DNA of 64,000 bases from Trichoderma breve. Lineage: Eukaryota; Ascomycota; Sordariomycetes; Hypocreales; Hypocreaceae. The stretch spans positions 5,890,001 to 5,954,000 of the forward strand of contig NC_079232.1 of the NCBI RefSeq assembly GCF_028502605.1. Reading direction: 5' to 3'. Shown here one piece after another: positions 60,161 through 64,000 of this stretch (positions are counted from its first letter, which is position 1; each line of letters opens with the position of its first letter). Below the pieces are notes generated by a model, which ran no database searches, had not been told where the DNA came from, and worked only from the letters and a program-made list of their open reading frames with translations. The position numbers and the translations under genes are program-made.

Positions 60161-62560
60161 ATGCTGTCCCTGTTTGCTGCCATCGAAAGCGGCGACTCGA
60201 TCTCCGCCTCGACCGACGACTCGTCCAACCTCGCGTCGTCGAGCTCGACTCCCCCCACGACCGTCACCGATAGCGACAGTCTACACTCGGACGCCTCGAA
60301 ACACGATGTCATCACCGTGATTGACGACTCGACCGTCGTCGCGGTCGCTCCGGCTCTGCCCGCGTCCGACGTGCCATCGCCGCGCCGGCCTCAGAGGGCA
60401 CGAGCAAGCCTGCCCGTCTACAACCTGGCCAAACTCAGCGGCACCAGCGCGCATGGCAAACGCCGCGCCAAAGGCGACATCGTGGCCACTCGCAGGCGCC
60501 GGACCATTGCAGGCAGCACCGTGACGCCTGGCGACGCCGATGTCGGTGCGCTGGACCCGGCGTCTACCAACATTGACGCGTTGAATCTCGAGACTTCTCC
60601 TAGCAAACGCAGCACGCCGCGCGCGCAACGCCTGGCGCGACCATCGCCACGCTCGCTGCGATCAGTGGCGCGTCTCGCCGGTCCAAATGGCGCCGCGAGT
60701 GCCGGTGCGACGCCGGTATCGTCCATTACCGCCAAGCTCTCTGCTGCCAAGCGCGGGCGCAATAACAAGGTTGTTGGTAAGCCGGTCAAACTGTCCCGCG
60801 AGCTGCGGCGCTTGCAGGACACAAAGGAGTTCAACCACATTGACGAAAATCCCGTCATTCACAGCGTCTGGTCCAATGGCAAATATGTCGACCCTAGCCA
60901 GGCCGTAGAGCGCCAGCGTGCGCGCAAGAGGGCAAAGGTCGAAGTGGCGGCCGAGATCAAGGTCAAGGAGGAGTCGGAGGAGCCCGTCGCCCAGTTCAAG
61001 AAGCGGAGGGTCAAAAAGTACCTCTCCAAGGGTCTCTATTCAGGACAAGAAGTGACACAGGACATTACTCGGGGCCTGACAGCAAACGAGAAGAAGCAGC
61101 TGGCGCAACTGCCCGAACTCATGCCCCGCAAGGAAAACAAGGTCATGCCCGCGCCCATCTTTACGGGCTTTCGAATCTTGTTGACTGGTCGCGATTTCAA
61201 GCTGCCGTTCCATGTCTGCAACCCCCTACCGCCCGGACAGCCCAAGCCAGATGAGTGGAAGAAGATGACCAAGAGTATGTGCTATATCTACAGATAAATC
61301 ATGCCCACGCGACCCCCCTGCTAACTATCATGCGCCTCTAGACCGATTCATTGGCGAATCCAAAGAAGTCTGGAAAAAGATGCCACACATTCTCGATTAT
61401 CAGTCCAAGTGTGTGTGCAAGCCAGAGGATGGCTGTGCCGAGACGTGTCAGAACCGAATCATGCTCTACGAATGCGACGACACAAACTGCAACATTGGCA
61501 AGGCCAAATGCACGAACCGTGCCTTTGCCGACTTGACGGCCCGGCGAGCCAAGGGCGGAAAATATCGCGTCGGCGTCGAGGTTATCAAGACGTCGGACCG
61601 CGGCTATGGCGTCCGCAGCAATCGCTGCTTCGAGCCTCACCAAATCATCATGGAATACGCAGGCGAGATCATCACCGAAGAGGAATGCGAACGACGAATG
61701 AATGAAATCTATAAGAATAACGAGGTAAGCGGACACCGGAACCAAGCAACACGTGCTTCTCTGGGACATTGTGTATCATGAGGCTAACATACCTTCTTTT
61801 TCCTTGTTAGTGCTACTACTTAATGAGCTTTGATCAAAACATGATTATTGATGCCACCACGGGCAGTATTGCTCGATTTGTAAACCATAGCTGCAACCCC
61901 AACTGCCGAATGATCAAATGGATCGTCTCAGGGCAGCCCAGAATGGCTCTCTTTGCTGGTGACAGGCCAATTATGACGGGTGAGGAGCTCACGTATGACT
62001 ACAACTTTGACCCCTTTTCGGCCAAAAATGTCCAAAAGTGTCTCTGTGGGCAGCCCAACTGCCGAGGCGTGCTGGGGCCCAAGCCCAAGGGAATCAAGCC
62101 CATCAAGGAGAATATCAAGGTTGCCACCAAGGGCAGGGGCAAGGGCAAGGGCAAGGGAGGAAAGAGAAAGCTCAACGAGCTGACTGGGAACGAGGAGAAT
62201 GTGGAGCCGGGCTCCAAGAAGCGCAAGATGCAGCAGCCCAAGCCCAAGCCCATCCGAACTCTCAAGGCCGTCAAGGCATTGCACCCTATCAAGGCGCTCA
62301 AGCCCGCCAAAACCTTGAAGCCTGTCAAGGGGTTGAAGCCTCTCAAAACTCTCAAACCCATCAAAGTGGTGAAAACCAAGCCTGCCAAGGGTACAAAGCC
62401 CAAAAAGGCCATCAACTCAGCAAAGACTGCCAAGAGGGCATATTCAAAAGTCAGCATGAAGATCAAGAGCCCGGTAAAAGCCAAGCGTCAACAGAAGAAG
62501 CAGGAAATCAGCGCATCGATCACCGTCAGCGCAGCCGCCGAAATTACCGCTGTTGTCTGA
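60161..62560 (+). CDS. ash1: ASH1-type histone H3 lysine 36 methyltransferase (AWS-SET-post-SET)
   Basis: Three exons, 60161-61274, 61342-61724 and 61811-62560, give 748 residues. Residues 1-365 are mostly basic, disordered and Ser/Ala-rich. The AWS zinc-binding domain follows (about 394-435; CVCKPEDGCAETCQNRIMLY, CNIGKAKC). The SET domain (about 446-565) has RGYGVRSNRCF, RFVNHSCNPNC at about 521-531 for S-adenosylmethionine binding, and ELTYDYNFDP at about 558. The post-SET Cys cluster is CLCGQPNCRG (576-585). The C-terminus is Lys-rich. It lacks SRI and WW domains, unlike SET-2, so the fungal ASH1 class, which deposits H3K36me2 on silent regions, is the best fit. An in-frame ATG at 60083 would add 26 residues; 60161 is preferred because the extension reads through leader-like sequence. 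Confidence 0.92.
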
Positions 62561-64000
62561 TCATGAGGTAAGCCTGCGTGTGCATATGCTGTTGTCTCTG
62601 GGACGAACGACGCGATTCAACATGGCTTTCCGGTGCCCCTTCCCGTGTACGTTGTAGACACTGCCTGCGGCCTCTCTTATTCACCACAGCTCTTCGCTCC
62701 GGACTCTTTTTTCGATAATACGGGACGTCCGATTGTCATCTCTCGGCAGGCAAACGACTTCTATGCTTTGGGTTGACACTTTTGTTATCATTATTTTTGG
62801 AGGATAAGGCTATTTTGATAGATTTTCCCTTGTTTTTCATATGCTTTCTCTGTACTTTTTTTTTACCTGGTGAAGGATTTATTTCTTGGGCGAAGGTGGG
62901 AGGGGGAATGAGTTGCAAAAACGGTTTGCTTACAAGTGTTTGATTTTGCTTTGCTTTTTGTAGTACAGTTTTGGAGTTGGGGACGGCAAACATATGGTTT
63001 AGGCGATAATGAGAGTTGATGATTTGGGTATAATCTTTAAAGTTCGTGAGGAAAAGTGAGCAGCCGAGTTCTCGATGCTTGGATGACTGAGAAGCAGTGA
63101 GGTTTGCATGTTCAAAGAGTAGTAAAGCAGGGTCGCGGGGAGTGTTGTGGCTGTCTCAACGCAGGTTCCAGATTATGGATGAGGTCATGGCTTTGCCCTT
63201 GTAAAAGCGATGGACATGATAGCCAGAGTAAGAGCCTAATAAGTTTCCGGGGACGACGGAGTGCCTTTCAGGATACACGGGACTGAGCGAGACAGATCTA
63301 GCCCCGGGCATTGGGCGTCCTTTCACTCGCTGTCATTAACTCGTTGCGTTGCTCAGCACTTATGATGGCCGCGCTGGAATCAAGACAAATGGCTGTTGAG
63401 CGTCGGAATCCATACCAGATCGAATATCCAGACGTCTCGCTCACGAGTGTACTGCGCCAACTTTGATATTGGAGTCAGCTTCTTTCCTGACCGTTCAGTA
63501 GTCATGTCAAACCTTGCGAAACAATCGAGAAATTCTTTGTTGCATTGTCATAACACATTCAAACATTGACCATAAACACCAGGTAGGCAGACGGCACACA
63601 TTCCGATGTCACCACTCCAGGGCACGACCTCCAAGCCCGACGTATACCCCTCAACTAATTCATCAGGTTTGCTCTACGTGACTGGTTGGCCCGCCGGACG
63701 GCTGTGCCTTTCGGGATCTGCACCCCGATACCATAAGTGGTCCCCACAGCTGAACAGAATGGTAGGGCCAGCTCTGCCCGTAAAGCAGTCATTATTTACT
63801 ACGGCTCATTCGAAAATGAAGTTGAAGTCTGTTGGTCTCAAGGCGTCTGAGAACGCCGCCTACCTCTCGCAGCGCCCAATTTGTGTATAGAGTCTTTCGA
63901 GACACCTCCTTCGAGTCGAGAGCATGGAGGAAGACGTGGGGGGCGGATTGGAGACGAATTGTGTCTGTCGGATTCTTGTCCTGCATGCAGTCGCTGCTGT
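62561..64000. other. Region 3' of ash1, no further gene recognised
   Basis: The first few hundred bases are T-rich and probably contain the 3' UTR. Short ORFs at 62736-62993 (-), 63606-63890 (+) and 63792-63986 (-) show no family features. An exon of a gene beyond the right edge cannot be excluded. Confidence 0.45.

Overview
The window looks like nuclear DNA of a filamentous ascomycete, probably a sordariomycete and plausibly in the order Hypocreales. Genes are split by short introns (about 45-135 bases, GT...AG, with CTAAC/CTGAC-like branch sites), transcripts begin in long CT-rich leaders, and the recognisable proteins are of fungal type: a Zn2Cys6 regulator, a SFH5-type Sec14 protein, an ASH1-type SET methyltransferase and an M43 secreted metalloprotease. 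There are no operons, CRISPR arrays or complete transposons. The genus cannot be named from the sequence alone.

Layout. 0-6.8 kb: a GNAT acetyltransferase cut by the left edge (-), a UBA/UAS/UBX protein (+) and an LSB5-like VHS/GAT endocytic adaptor (+). 8.9-14.4 kb: an AT-richer, accessory-looking stretch with an M43 metalloprotease, two small unrecognised ORFs, an eight-cysteine small secreted protein, and a group of inverted repeats. 14.4-20.4 kb: no convincing coding region, but a 1.7-kb CT-rich tract resembling a long plus-strand leader. 20.4-22.8 kb: a Zn2Cys6 transcription factor (-) and its CT-rich leader. 22.8-42.2 kb: about 19 kb without any protein gene I can support. It holds one intron-containing tRNA-Ser(GCT), short tandem repeats, and a concentration of the octamer TACGAGTA. 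42.2-49.7 kb: SHB17-type bisphosphatase (-), two small ORFs (+), UBP6 deubiquitinase (-) and ARPC4 (+). 50.7-62.6 kb: an RRM protein, SFH5 and ASH1, all on the plus strand with large spacers. 62.6-64 kb: nothing recognised.

Most named genes are independent housekeeping functions: ubiquitin/ERAD (UBX protein, UBP6), endocytosis and actin (LSB5-like, ARPC4), lipid exchange (SFH5), the ribose shunt (SHB17), and transcription/chromatin (Zn2Cys6, ASH1). The only locus suggesting host or niche interaction is the 8.9-12.8 kb pair of secreted proteins.

Exon boundaries were set by hand from frame continuity, splice-site consensus and recalled family patterns, so they are models without transcript support. 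I did not find a clear undescribed system. The best leads are the TACGAGTA cluster in the gene desert, the CT-rich tract with no CDS, the secreted-protein island with its inverted repeats, and an in-frame TAG in the RRM gene that needs a very short intron.
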